NCBI RefSeq assembly: GCF_000739575.1 | Contig: NZ_BBJO01000005.1 | Location: forward strand, 62,001 to 126,000 | Direction: 5' to 3' | DNA length: 64,000 bases | From: Halobellus rufus | GTDB lineage: Archaea > Halobacteriota > Halobacteria > Halobacteriales > Haloferacaceae | Shown here: positions 45,185 through 53,761 of the stretch, piece after piece | Numbering within the stretch: the first letter of the stretch is position 1 | Layout of the letters: every line of letters starts with the position of its first letter | The notes under the pieces: model-generated | What the model was told of the DNA's origin: nothing | Databases searched by the model: none | What the model saw: only the letters and a program-made list of their open reading frames with translations | Made by a program: the position numbers and the translations under genes

Positions 45185-45391
45185 TCACTGCGCCCGCCGC
45201 ATCACGAACAGCGACATCGGAAGGCTGGCGGCGACGAGCCCGTAGACGCCGCCCATCAGGGGCTCGACGCCGACCGACGGGGCGAGGAGATACCCGGCGA
45301 GGAACCCGATCGGATCGAGGACGACCGCGAGGACGAGGATCTGCTGTTGGAAGGGCTTCACATCGAACCAGCGTGAGAGTCCGGGGAACAT
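45185..45391 (-). CDS. small membrane protein of unknown function
   Basis: Protein of 68 residues (MFPGLSRWFDVKPFQQQILV). Two hydrophobic helices (LAVVLDPIGFLAGYLLAP and GGVYGLVAASLPMSLFVM) connect through a short loop. The sequence looks conserved in haloarchaea but I cannot name a family. It faces the Lrp-TRASH gene end to end. Confidence 0.65.
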   Translation of the reverse strand: MFPGLSRWFDVKPFQQQILVLAVVLDPIGFLAGYLLAPSVGVEPLMGGVYGLVAASLPMSLFVMRRAQ

Positions 45392-45467
45392 CGGCGACGG
45401 TCGCTCGGTTTCGACCTCCGAACTAAAGGTGTTCTGTGACCGGCCGTGACCGCCGTGTCCGATCGGG

Positions 45468-45499
45468 TCACTCCCTTCGGAGAAATGCGCCAGTCGGGA
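45468..45499 (+). repeat. imperfect copy of the tRNA-Gly 3' end and flank
   Basis: These 32 bases match 45543-45574 at 28 of 32 positions. They contain tgcgccag and cggga, the reverse complement of the tRNA-Gly acceptor end and part of its T arm. The copies are 75 bases apart and in the same direction. Such a duplicated tRNA end is what an integrase attachment site or a remnant of one would leave, but no integrase gene is nearby. It may also be a chance product of repeated flank sequence. Confidence 0.5.
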
Positions 45500-45535
45500 G
45501 TCCCGTGAGCCGCGCGAACGGGACGTCGGCTGACG

Positions 45536-45561
45536 ATTTTCCTCACTTCGTTCGGAAAAAT
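45536..45561 (-). terminator. hairpin downstream of tRNA-Gly
   Basis: The block attttcc ... ggaaaaat at the 3' side of tRNA-Gly can form a short stem, and on the minus strand it begins with a run of T, as in archaeal terminators. Its loop, cacttcgttc, is a common haloarchaeal spacer sequence. Confidence 0.45.
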
Positions 45562-45631
45562 GCGCCAGCCGGGAATTGAACCCGGGCTAGTGGCTTGGGA
45601 AGCCACTGTCCTACCACTGGACCACTGGCGC
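45561..45631 (-). tRNA. tRNA-Gly (CCC)
   Basis: A 71-base gene ending in discriminator A. The minus-strand 5' end is GCGCCAGUGGUCCAGUGG, and it folds with acceptor GCGCCAG/CUGGCGC, anticodon stem around CUUCCCA (anticodon CCC) and T arm CCGGG UUCAAUU CCCGG. No intron and no encoded CCA. A cttaag TATA-like box lies about 55 bases upstream. Confidence 0.96.
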
Positions 45632-45732
45632 GCGGACGACTCCGCGCCGTCGTACACTCGAAACAGAGCCCCAGCCCGGACTTAAGGATGACGGAACATC
45701 GCACCGCGCCGACGCCGGTCGGCCCCCGCCGA

Positions 45733-46296
45733 TCAGGCGTCGAGTCGGTAGAACAGCGCCTCGAAGTCCTCGTCGTCGAGTTCGGACAGGTGCGCCTCCG
45801 ACTCCCGGCGCAGCGTCTCGATCTCGGCCTCGAGCCGCTGGTACCGCTCGTCGGCTTCGAGCTCGAACTGCGGTTTTTCCTCCGTCAAGGCCTCCCGCTT
45901 CGAGAGCTTCGCGAAGAACGCCCGAAGCGTGTCAGTGTATTCGGACCGCCGGAGCAGCCGATCGACGACGCTCCTGAGCTCCGTCGCACCGACGGGCTTC
46001 GTGAGGTACGCGTCGAATCCCAGCTCCAGAATGTCGAAATCGGGGTCGACGGCGGTGATCATTGCCACGCTGCAGTCCGCTTGTCGATCCCGGAGCGCTT
46101 CGAGTACCTCGTCGCCCGACATCCCCGGCATCCGTCGGTCCAATAGCGCGACGTCGACCGGCCGCGAGAACTGTTCGAGCGCGGTCGCTCCGTCGTACGC
46201 CGTCTCGACGTCGTACTCGTCCCCTAACCACGAGGCGTACAACTGCGCGAGGTCGGGCTCGTCGTCGACGATCAGGACGGTAGGAGGGGCACTCAT
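45733..46296 (-). CDS. response regulator with HalX domain
   Basis: Protein of 187 residues, MSAPPTVLIVDDEPDLAQLY. Residues 1-120 are a receiver domain with acidic pocket VDDEPD, phospho-Asp in VALLDRRMPGMSG and Lys in YLTKPVG. The rest (about 125-187) is the haloarchaeal HalX domain, including ERYQRLEAEIETLRRESEAHL, a coiled segment. There is no DNA-binding domain. It is likely phosphorylated by a soluble histidine kinase, but no kinase is next to it. Divergent from the gene at 46416. Confidence 0.92.
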   Translation of the reverse strand: MSAPPTVLIVDDEPDLAQLYASWLGDEYDVETAYDGATALEQFSRPVDVALLDRRMPGMSGDEVLEALRDRQADCSVAMITAVDPDFDILELGFDAYLTKPVGATELRSVVDRLLRRSEYTDTLRAFFAKLSKREALTEEKPQFELEADERYQRLEAEIETLRRESEAHLSELDDEDFEALFYRLDA

Positions 46297-46415
46297 ACTG
46301 GCCAGTTAGTCGAGTGACAGTTAGGTCCTGAAACTGATAAGTGTACTCCTCGACGGCGTTCCGCGCTAGAGACGCTCGTATCAAGATTTATTATTCGAGT
46401 GTAGTAGTATCACGT

Positions 46416-47264
46416 ATGGAACACGGCGAGGACGAGTCGTCGACCGAAGACGACGACCCCTCCTCGTCGCTCGCTGACCTCGCCGACCGACTCGGCGGCG
46501 ATTCCACCGCGAACTCGTCGGGACCAGACGGCGGGTCGTCGCTCTCGGACCTGGCCGAATCGATCGAAACGCGCGGCGGCTCGATGTCGACCGAGGAGAT
46601 CGACGACAGCGACCTCGGCCGATGGGAGTTCGTCGACCGCGACGCCGGCGGGTCCGCGGCCGATCCCAAGACCGAGGCGCTGCTCGAACTGACCGGCGGC
46701 GCCTCGAACGTGTTACTCAGCGGCCCCGGGGACTGCCCTGCCGAACAGGACCTCTGCGCTCGGCTGATGGAGTCGGGCACTGACGACCCCGTGAACCTCC
46801 TCGTGGTCTCGATCTCGGAGACGCCGAGCCAACGGCTCTCGACGCTCGAAAGCTACCTCGAAGGGCCGGTGGGGGAGACGGCCGTCGTCGACGTGCGAAA
46901 CTACAACCGCGAGACGAGTTACGAGAACTACGACGGTCCCGTCGACGTCCGCACCGTCTCGAACGCCCAGGACCTCCGGCGGATCGGCATCGTGACCAGT
47001 AAGCTGCTCACCGAGTGGGACGACGTGTCGGGCCCGGTGACGATGTGCGTCCACTCGCTGTCGGACCTCCTCGACGTCAACGAGGACCACCAGCAGGTGT
47101 TCCGCTTCCTGCACGTCCTCCGTGGCCGCGTCCAGTCGGCCGGGGTGCGGGCGCACTATCACTTCGACCCCACGCGCTACGAGGGACAGACCGTCCGGAC
47201 GTTCGAGTCGCTGTTCGATACGGTGCTCCAGTTCGACGAGGACGGCTCCGTGGGGATCGACTAA
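46416..47264 (+). CDS. RecA-fold haloarchaeal protein, DUF7504-like
   Basis: Protein of 282 residues, ATG at 46416, 26 bases after the TATA-like box atttattat. The first 75 residues are an acidic linker with repeated SLADLADRL and SLSDLAES pieces. The folded part has a Walker-A-like NVLLSGPGDCPAEQD (lacking the Lys) and VNLLVVSISETPSQRL, and ends with SVGID. Such degenerate RecA/KaiC-like proteins often accompany signal-transduction genes in haloarchaea. No ATPase function is proven. From memory it is DUF7504. Confidence 0.65.
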   Translation: MEHGEDESSTEDDDPSSSLADLADRLGGDSTANSSGPDGGSSLSDLAESIETRGGSMSTEEIDDSDLGRWEFVDRDAGGSAADPKTEALLELTGGASNVLLSGPGDCPAEQDLCARLMESGTDDPVNLLVVSISETPSQRLSTLESYLEGPVGETAVVDVRNYNRETSYENYDGPVDVRTVSNAQDLRRIGIVTSKLLTEWDDVSGPVTMCVHSLSDLLDVNEDHQQVFRFLHVLRGRVQSAGVRAHYHFDPTRYEGQTVRTFESLFDTVLQFDEDGSVGID

Positions 47265-48592
47265 CTGTCCTCGTTGCGTTCGAGTTCCGACAGGTCGCCG
47301 AATGGCGAATCTCGCGACGCCGACTCGTCCGCGGAACCGCCGGTCGATTTGTCGCCGTCGCCTGCTGCGGCACCGAACTCGAACGACCCCGAGTCGAATT
47401 CGTCGTCGTCTCGTTCGGGTGCCGACTCCCCTTGCGGACGTTGGTTCTCGACTCGGTCGTCCCCGTCGCGACGATCGGAACTCGGCTGCGACGCGGGGCG
47501 GGTCGATTGCGACGCGTGACCGGCTGTTTCGTTCGACCCCGTCGACTCTGGCGGGGCACGCGAGCGGGGCGGTCGGTCCGGTTCGTCGGATCGGGCGGCG
47601 TCTTTCGATTCCGTGACCCGTGCGCGCGGGTTCGATTCCGCCCCCCGCGAGGGGCTCTCGTTGGTCGTCGTGACCACGGCGTCGGAGAGGAACAGCCACT
47701 TCCTCCGCTCTTCGACGCCCGACAGCGAGTTCTCGCAGTTCGGGCAGTACGGGCGGGAGAGAAGGTCGATGTCGATCGTCGCCTCGCAGGACTCGCAGTC
47801 CCCCTCGTGGACCCCGAGCTCCGCGGCGTCGCGCTTGACCGACTGCAGCGCGTCGCGCTCCCACCGGAAGTTCGCGAGCGCCTCCCCGTAGCGCGCCTCG
47901 ACGCCCTCGACGCTCGCCTCGAGGCCGTCGGTCCGTGAGACGAGGTACCTGAGGATCGTTTCGAGGTTGCCGAACTCCTCGTCGATCCGCGACCACATCC
48001 GGTCCTGTTCGGACGCGAGATCCGCCTGCTCGGCGGCGAGTTCGGTCTGTCGGTTGTCGAACTCCGCTTCGATCTCGTCGATGCGGTCGGTGAGAGAGTC
48101 GTACCGATCCGCGGCCGACTCCTGCGTCGCTTCGACGTCGTCGGCGATCGCGTCGAGCTCGGTTTCGACCTCCGTCAGGCGTGTCGCGATCGCCTCCGTG
48201 ACGCTGTCTAACGACTGTCCGCGCTCGGCCTCCGCCTCGATGTCGCCTTCGAGGTCCTCGACGCGCTCCCGAAGGGCTTGAAGCTGCTCGGACAGGTCCG
48301 TCCGCTCGGGGCGGTCGGCGTCGCTCCGGGTTCGCTTCTCGCTCGTGGGCGCTCTGCCGACGTTCGATTCCGCGTCCGCATCGTCGACGTTCGACCCCGG
48401 TAACGGCGGTTCCCCGCTTCCGGGATCGTTGAGTATCTGTATCAGTTCGTTGAGCGTCCAGTACGAGGAGACGAGCTGTTCGAACAGTTCCTCGCGGGAG
48501 ATGCCCTGGCTGGTGGCCTGCTGGTCTAGCCACTCCTCGAAGGACGTCGACGTCGAGGGTCCGTCTTCGTCACCGGAGAAATCGTTAGGCAT
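47261..48592 (-). CDS. coiled-coil protein with zinc-finger knuckles
   Basis: Protein of 443 residues, ATG at 48592 (MPNDFSGDEDGPSTSTSFE); a TTG 12 bases upstream is less likely. Residues about 75-210 form long heptad-type coils (ERVEDLEGDIEAEAERG; LTEVETELDAIADDVE), then comes a zinc ribbon CESCEATIDIDLLSRPYCPNC. The last third is a disordered acidic tail. A SsoX-like HTH piece (QGISREELFEQLVSSYWTL) near the start may bind DNA. Its role is unknown. It converges with the DUF7504-like gene, overlapping by 4 bases. Confidence 0.7.
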   Translation of the reverse strand: MPNDFSGDEDGPSTSTSFEEWLDQQATSQGISREELFEQLVSSYWTLNELIQILNDPGSGEPPLPGSNVDDADAESNVGRAPTSEKRTRSDADRPERTDLSEQLQALRERVEDLEGDIEAEAERGQSLDSVTEAIATRLTEVETELDAIADDVEATQESAADRYDSLTDRIDEIEAEFDNRQTELAAEQADLASEQDRMWSRIDEEFGNLETILRYLVSRTDGLEASVEGVEARYGEALANFRWERDALQSVKRDAAELGVHEGDCESCEATIDIDLLSRPYCPNCENSLSGVEERRKWLFLSDAVVTTTNESPSRGAESNPRARVTESKDAARSDEPDRPPRSRAPPESTGSNETAGHASQSTRPASQPSSDRRDGDDRVENQRPQGESAPERDDDEFDSGSFEFGAAAGDGDKSTGGSADESASRDSPFGDLSELERNEDS

Positions 48593-48724
48593 CTCGATGG
48601 CCAATCACTGCCCGGACTTTGGTTGGCGAGGACAAAAGTTTTGTTGCAGTTACGTGCATATTGCGTGTGATGCTTGCAGTTCGACGCGGTCTGATCACTG
48701 CCTCTCTCGGAGATCTCGTCACCG

Positions 48725-49747
48725 ATGGCGTTTGAGCACCGCGTCGAACTGTTCGTCAGCGAGAACCACCGCCTCGTCGTCGCGGCGCTCCTCGTGGCCG
48801 GGATCGCCTGTCTCGCCGCGGCCGGATACGTCTTCGCGACGCCGACGACCCAGACGATCACGGAAGAGACGAACGTCCAGACGTTCGAGACGAGCGCCGA
48901 CCCCACCGCCGTCGTCACCCGTCCGACGGCGCTCTACGAGCAGGGCGAACGGCTCGAAAACCGCTCGCTGTACTTCACCTCGGCCTCGCCGGAACTGACG
49001 ATCGACGTGCGTACCGCGGTCCCGGACGACCGCGACGTGCGGGTCGAACAGCGCCTCGTGCTCGAAACCCTCGGCGTTCGCGACGGTCAGCCGTTTTACC
49101 GGTCCACGCGGGAACTCGTCGACGCGAGCGACACCGTCGCCGACGGGCGAGCGACCGCCTCGGAGACGGTGAACGTCTCCGCGGTCGCCCGGGAGTTGGC
49201 GGTGGTCCAATCGGAGGTCCAGAACGCCGGGCAGTTCCGGCTCCGGTTCCGGCTGGAGGTGACGTACCGGACCGACAGCTACGAGGGGACGCTCGATTCG
49301 ACCGTCCCGTTCGTCATCAACGAGCAGTCGTACTACCTCGACGGGACCTTCGATGACGCGGCCACCGAGTCGACGCCGGTGACGCGGGAGATAACGCAGC
49401 AGCCGAGCCCCGCGGAGTACGGCGGGCTCGCCGTTCTCGGACTGCTGTTGATCGGTCTCTCGGCGGTCGTGCTGCGCGTCGAAGAGCGGGCGGACCCCGA
49501 GGAGCTTCGGACCCGGATCGTCCACGACCAGCACGCCGAGTGGATCTCGCGGGGGCAGTTCCCGACCGACTCCGAGAAGCAGTACATCTCGATTCTCACC
49601 CTCGAAGACCTCGTCGACGTCGCCATCGACACCAACCGACGGGTGATCCACGACCCGCAGATCGACGCCTACGCAGTCATCGACAGCACCGAGATCTACT
49701 ACTACGCCCTCGAAGACGTGCAGGCCGACGAGTGGCTCGACATCTGA
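48725..49747 (+). CDS. DUF5305-like membrane protein
   Basis: Protein of 340 residues (MAFEHRVELFVSENHRL). One N-terminal helix (about 18-38) and one near 240-260 frame a large extracellular domain, with a cytoplasmic tail of about 80 residues. The domain has ASPELTIDVRTAVPDDRDV and ELAVVQSEVQNAGQFRLRF. The tail includes DLVDVAIDTNRRVIHDP. From memory the family is DUF5305, often beside SipW-type signal peptidases. The gene is the first of the surface-protein block and could help secrete or anchor its products. Confidence 0.75.
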   Translation: MAFEHRVELFVSENHRLVVAALLVAGIACLAAAGYVFATPTTQTITEETNVQTFETSADPTAVVTRPTALYEQGERLENRSLYFTSASPELTIDVRTAVPDDRDVRVEQRLVLETLGVRDGQPFYRSTRELVDASDTVADGRATASETVNVSAVARELAVVQSEVQNAGQFRLRFRLEVTYRTDSYEGTLDSTVPFVINEQSYYLDGTFDDAATESTPVTREITQQPSPAEYGGLAVLGLLLIGLSAVVLRVEERADPEELRTRIVHDQHAEWISRGQFPTDSEKQYISILTLEDLVDVAIDTNRRVIHDPQIDAYAVIDSTEIYYYALEDVQADEWLDI

Positions 49748-49759
49748 CCTGATGAACCG

Positions 49760-50425
49760 ATGAACCGTAACGTGTGGTACGTCGGCTTGCTGGTGATCGC
49801 GGCCGGGATCACGCTGGCGGCGGTCCCGCCCGGCGGCACCGACGGGCTCGTCGGGCCCGGTGCAGACGGCTCCGACCCCGGAACCGACGGTCTCCCCGTG
49901 TCGCTCGTCGCGACCGACGACGTGGTGACCGGGCCCGCTTCGGGGACTGACGGGGCCCACTCTCCGACACGGACGACGGCCTCGGCTTCGGATGCGTCGG
50001 CCTCGACCGCCGGGTCGCCGGCGGCCGGCACAACAGCCGCCCCGGCGAACGGAACGCCCGTCGCGGCGCTCGTCAACGACGTCGACGCGCCGGTCAACGT
50101 GACCTACGCGGCCGCCATCGACGACGACGCCGTCGAGCCCGCGGCGGCCGACGGGCAGGTCGAAATCCCGCGGGGGGACCAGCGCCTGCTCTCCGCCCGG
50201 TGCACTCCCGGACCCGCGGCCTCCGGAACGGCGACCCTCCGAGTGACGATTCGGCAGACGACTGTCGGGGAGCCGGTTTCACGCGACGTCACGCTGACCG
50301 CCGAACTCCGCTACGACTGTCCGGCGGCGTCGGGTGCGGCTGACGCGACGGGCACGGCGACGACCACGGATGCGGCGCTGCTCAGAACCGCAGACGCGGC
50401 GCTGCTCAGAAGAACCGCCGCTTGA
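49760..50425 (+). CDS. secreted Ala/Thr-rich protein with paired-cysteine domain
   Basis: Protein of 221 residues, ATG at 49760, 12 bases after the DUF5305 gene. It has a hydrophobic signal (WYVGLLVIAAGITLAAV), a long Ser/Thr/Ala linker (about 70-105) and a beta-rich domain ending LSARCTPGPAASGTATLRV ... AELRYDC. That domain, with its two Cys, is matched by the N-terminal part of the beta-helix protein at 53762. The last 15 residues are a repeated DAALLRT. It overlaps the signal peptidase gene by 20 bases, end to end. Probable extracellular structural or adaptor protein. Confidence 0.65.
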   Translation: MNRNVWYVGLLVIAAGITLAAVPPGGTDGLVGPGADGSDPGTDGLPVSLVATDDVVTGPASGTDGAHSPTRTTASASDASASTAGSPAAGTTAAPANGTPVAALVNDVDAPVNVTYAAAIDDDAVEPAAADGQVEIPRGDQRLLSARCTPGPAASGTATLRVTIRQTTVGEPVSRDVTLTAELRYDCPAASGAADATGTATTTDAALLRTADAALLRRTAA

Positions 50426-51554
50426 GTTGCTGAACGACGGTGACGTTCCGCCCCGTCGACCGCATCCGGATCGGACCGAGGCCGACGGCGACGAGGCCGG
50501 CGGTAACTGCGACCGTCAACAGCACGAGGTCGATGACGAGCACTGCGGCCAGCGGGTGAATCGCGTGGAGCGCGAGCAGCACCGACCGCGGGAGGATCGG
50601 GAGATAGCGCCATTCGGAGACGCTCCGGGTGTACGACCCCGTCGAGTCCGGTGCCTCGATAGCGAGCGTCGTCGTTCGCTCGCCCCGCCCCGGGATCAAC
50701 AGCGGCGATCTCGACACGGTGACGCTCGGCGTGTGAGACTCGATGACCGTCAGCATCGGCACGACGCCGGCGTTGGAGATGCGGTACTCCACCGAGGCGG
50801 TCTCGCCGGCCCCGATCACGAGCGGGTTCTCGTTCGGCGACTCCGAGCTCACGATGTCGAAGGAGGTCGCTCCCGAGGGGACCATCATACTCGCCGTCGC
50901 GGGCGCGAGGACGACGAGCGCGAGGACGACGAGGAACGTCGAGGTCTTGACGTAGTTCGATCGCCGTCGCGAGCGACGCGCCTTCTTCCGATCGCCGCCG
51001 ACGGCGTCGGCGACGAACCCGACGGCGATGATCCCGACGCCGATCCACACGAGCGACTGCGCGGAGCCGCCCCCACTCAGGAGCGATCCGATGCCGATCG
51101 ACGCCCACACGCCCGTCAGCAGCTGCTGAAATCCGGTGACGCCCTCGCCGAGGTTCGGGATGACGACGACCTGCCCGTTCACCTGCAGCGCTTCGGCGAC
51201 GATCTGCTCCTCCGTGACGGGCGGTTCGGCCCCGGACTGGTCGGTGAAGGGGTTCGCGTCGCCCCGCGTGATGTAGCCCTCCTCGGTCTGACCGACCACC
51301 CGGTGCGTCGTCAGCCCGCCGCCCTGCAGCTCCTCGGCGACGAAGACGACGACGTCGCCCTGTTGGGGCTCGCCCGCCACCCCCGCGGGCACCGCGACGA
51401 AGCCGTCGCCCGGCTCCATCGTCGGCTCCATACTCCCGGTCTCGACGTAGCCCAACAACACGGGCTGTCCCGCCGCTTGTCCGAACAGCATCGCGGCGAC
51501 GGCGAGCACCAGCAGCAGGAGTGCCGCGTTCTGGACGGCGGTCGAGAGCTTCAC
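50406..51554 (-). CDS. SipW-type signal peptidase I
   Basis: Protein of 382 residues. An N-terminal helix is followed by VETGSMEPTMEPGDGFVAV, the catalytic Ser box, then GDVVVFV and LTTHRVVGQTEEGYITRGD, which holds the His that replaces Lys in archaeal/SipW-type enzymes, and later a GDAN-type box. The second half has further helices and an extracellular beta domain (about 230-320), making it longer than simple signal peptidases. Secreted SipW clients in this block share an AFST.SAERS-type segment. It probably cleaves their signal peptides at the membrane. Confidence 0.88.
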   Translation of the reverse strand: MKLSTAVQNAALLLLVLAVAAMLFGQAAGQPVLLGYVETGSMEPTMEPGDGFVAVPAGVAGEPQQGDVVVFVAEELQGGGLTTHRVVGQTEEGYITRGDANPFTDQSGAEPPVTEEQIVAEALQVNGQVVVIPNLGEGVTGFQQLLTGVWASIGIGSLLSGGGSAQSLVWIGVGIIAVGFVADAVGGDRKKARRSRRRSNYVKTSTFLVVLALVVLAPATASMMVPSGATSFDIVSSESPNENPLVIGAGETASVEYRISNAGVVPMLTVIESHTPSVTVSRSPLLIPGRGERTTTLAIEAPDSTGSYTRSVSEWRYLPILPRSVLLALHAIHPLAAVLVIDLVLLTVAVTAGLVAVGLGPIRMRSTGRNVTVVQQLKRRFF

Positions 51555-51727
51555 GACGCCGCGTAGACGACGAACCGGTATAACGCTTGATGCGACGGCC
51601 GCGCTCGCGGGCCTCCTCGCCTTCGATGGGCGCTCGGCGTCCTCAGTCCCCGATTAATCAGTCGTTACACTCTATCAAGCGGGGCTTGCCGCCAGATGGC
51701 CGATCTTGACCTCTGTTCAAGCTCCCG

Positions 51728-51736
51728 AATACAAAG
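51728..51736 (+). promoter_or_regulatory. TATA box of the TasA-like gene at 51799
   Basis: The A+T-rich stretch aatacaaag lies about 70 bases before the ATG at 51799, so transcription should begin near 51755 and leave a leader of about 45 bases. Within that leader an AGGAG Shine-Dalgarno site occurs at 51785-51789. A leadered mRNA with an RBS is unusual beside the leaderless genes of this window. Confidence 0.5.
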
Positions 51737-51784
51737 TAGGTAGGGAGTCACTACACAGGTAGCGACACGGACCATCCCCGTGTT

Positions 51785-51789
51785 AGGAG
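51785..51789 (+). promoter_or_regulatory. Shine-Dalgarno site of the TasA-like gene
   Basis: AGGAG, 9 bases before the ATG at 51799 and complementary to the 16S rRNA 3' end. It supports this start and translation from a leadered message. Confidence 0.6.
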
Positions 51790-51798
51790 ACAACTACT

Positions 51799-52398
51799 AT
51801 GGCAATCAGCAGACGAAACATCTTGATCGGACTCGGCGCATTGGTCGGCGGCGGTGGCGCACTCGTGAGCACGGGCGCGTTTTCGACGGTGAGTGCGGAG
51901 CGAAGCGTGGAAGTGAGTACGGCCGGGGACGCGAGTGCGTTCTTGACGATCACCGGTGACGAAGATTATGTCGCCGACGATAGCGACGGTGGTGTTCTAA
52001 CCATTGATCTCGGTGGTCCTGATGGTGCAAACAACGCCACTGGTTTCAATCAAAACGCAGTCACTACGATTACTGGTGTCGTCGAGATTGCGAACAATTC
52101 GGCAGACGGAACCGATGCGACCATTGGAGTATCGACGTCTCCCCCTAGCGAGGATCCAACTGCAAGCGGCGAAGCAGCCGTTGAAATCACGGATGGAAGT
52201 GGGGGTACAGCCGCGGTGGCAACATTTTACGCTGGGTTATCAGGAAATAACAATATTGGCAATGGATCGACACCGTCGATAGAAACCGGCGAGAGCGCTG
52301 TTCTTGATGTGACCGTTGATACGACGGACGACGTCTCTGTACCAACTGACGCGTCATCAGGAACGCTGACAATCGTTGCAGATGAATCGAACAACTGA
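51799..52398 (+). CDS. TasA-like secreted protein (SipW client), first copy
   Basis: Protein of 199 residues. A twin-arginine-like start (MAISRRNILIGLGALVGG) leads to GAFSTVSAERSVEVSTAGD, the typical SipW/TasA-family cleavage region, then a beta-rich body (FLTITGDEDYV; VVEIANNSADGTDATIGVST). The fold should be a jelly-roll fibre subunit. Base composition is clearly lower in GC than its neighbours, and Asn is abundant. It is followed 25 bases later by a paralogue. Likely part of an extracellular fibre, or a subunit stored until secretion. Confidence 0.75.
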   Translation: MAISRRNILIGLGALVGGGGALVSTGAFSTVSAERSVEVSTAGDASAFLTITGDEDYVADDSDGGVLTIDLGGPDGANNATGFNQNAVTTITGVVEIANNSADGTDATIGVSTSPPSEDPTASGEAAVEITDGSGGTAAVATFYAGLSGNNNIGNGSTPSIETGESAVLDVTVDTTDDVSVPTDASSGTLTIVADESNN

Positions 52399-52423
52399 CA
52401 TTATCTCCTAGGTATTCTTCGAT

Positions 52424-53020
52424 ATGCAACGACGCAAGTTCATCACGGCGATCGGAACGCTCGCGGTTGGTACTGGTATGGCTATGGGTACAAGCGCGTT
52501 TACGACGACGTCCGCGGAACGGTCGTTCTCTGTTTCGACCGCAGATGACGATTCGGGACTTCTCTCACTGGATGTCGGTACTGGAGAGGTTGCGGATCCA
52601 ATCGTAGACAACTCATCTGGTAATGGGACGATTTCGTTTACATTCAATAATATAAACAGAGAGGCATACACAACCTTCGATGGTCTTCTTGAGGTGACGA
52701 ATCTTGACGACAACTACAGTCGAGATATTACTAAACTCACTTTCACCCCACTGGATAGTGATGAAGAGGAGGTTACTCCGGACGATTCTCCGGTGAAAGT
52801 GTACCGTACCGGAACTGACCCGGTGACCGAGGATACGTTCTCACTTAGCGGAATCGATAATTCCATCTCTGATTTCGATGGAGACGGGAATTCGTTGGGC
52901 CCGGGGGAAAGTATTCAAGTCGGATTTGTCATCGACACGACTGTTACAGACCACGATACAATCGAGACTATCGAGAACATAATCATCTCTGCGACGACTC
53001 CAGGGAGCGACGCTAACTGA
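52424..53020 (+). CDS. TasA-like secreted protein (SipW client), second copy
   Basis: Protein of 198 residues, ATG at 52424. Signal MQRRKFITAIGTLAVGTG, then SAFTTTSAERSFSVSTADD, parallel to the first copy, and a beta-rich body (GTISFTFNNINREAY; FDGLLEVTNLDDNYSRD). The 60 bases 52681-52740 hold only 25 G or C (42%), much below the roughly 65-70% of the window. With the first copy it forms a two-gene unit. Family: archaeal DUF1102/TasA-like, as I recall. Role: extracellular matrix or pilus subunit, by inference. Confidence 0.75.
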   Translation: MQRRKFITAIGTLAVGTGMAMGTSAFTTTSAERSFSVSTADDDSGLLSLDVGTGEVADPIVDNSSGNGTISFTFNNINREAYTTFDGLLEVTNLDDNYSRDITKLTFTPLDSDEEEVTPDDSPVKVYRTGTDPVTEDTFSLSGIDNSISDFDGDGNSLGPGESIQVGFVIDTTVTDHDTIETIENIIISATTPGSDAN

Positions 53021-53139
53021 GGCTTTCCATTTTCGTCGATATTTCCGATATCAGAAGCAGTACAAAAGAGCCGAACGCGATCTGAGCAGTTCGTAAGCCG
53101 AGATTATTTGTATCAGTTCACAGTACAGCAACCCAATTG

Positions 53140-53724
53140 ATGGGACAGCGCGCCACGGGCGAGCCCCTCCAGGAGGACGCCGTCGACGAGACGCCCGACG
53201 AGGAGTCCTCGCTCCCCAAAGACGAGATCTTCGACCTCGTGAGCAATCACCGGCGGCGCTACGTCATCCACTACTGCAAGCAGGCCGACGGCCCTGTCCC
53301 GCTCTCGGACCTCGCCGAGCAGGTCGCCGCGTGGGAGCACGACAAGGAGATCAGAGCGCTCACCTCCGCGGAGCGAAAGACCGTCTACACGTCGCTCCAG
53401 CAGACGCACCTCCCGCGGCTCGACCGCGCCGGCGTGATCGAGTTCGAGGGCGGCACCGTCGCACTGACCGAGAAGGCCGACCGACTGAACATCTATCTGG
53501 ACATCGTCCCGGAGAACTCCATCTCGTGGGGGATGTACTACCTCGGGCTCTCGGCGTTCGCCTGCCTCGTCGTCGCGGCGCTGTGGCTGGAGTTGCTCCC
53601 GACGGGATCGATCCCCGCGCTCGTCTATCCGACGCTCGTCGTCGTCGTGTTCGCCGCCTCGTCCGCGTACCACGCGTACACGAACCGCCGCTACCGCTTC
53701 GAGAACCTCGAACGGCCGCCCTGA
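53140..53724 (+). CDS. membrane-anchored HTH protein, DUF7344-like
   Basis: Protein of 194 residues, ATG at 53140 (MGQRATGEPLQEDAVDET). Residues about 25-120 contain a winged-helix domain, starting KDEIFDLVSNHRRRYVIHY and including SLQQTHLPRLDRAGVIEFE. Two helices (about 130-175: WGMYYLGLSAFACLVVAAL; TLVVVVFAASSAYHAYTN) anchor it in the membrane. From memory the HTH is DUF7344. It is between the fibre genes and the beta-helix gene, suggesting it controls this block in response to a membrane signal. Confidence 0.78.
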   Translation: MGQRATGEPLQEDAVDETPDEESSLPKDEIFDLVSNHRRRYVIHYCKQADGPVPLSDLAEQVAAWEHDKEIRALTSAERKTVYTSLQQTHLPRLDRAGVIEFEGGTVALTEKADRLNIYLDIVPENSISWGMYYLGLSAFACLVVAALWLELLPTGSIPALVYPTLVVVVFAASSAYHAYTNRRYRFENLERPP

Positions 53725-53761
53725 CGCGGGTCGGGATCCTCAGCTATCGCGGCGTCACTCC

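Noticed and set aside
45468-45520. Second tRNA-Gly gene
   Set aside because: Only the acceptor end and a few T-arm bases are repeated; D and anticodon arms are missing, so it is not a functional tRNA.
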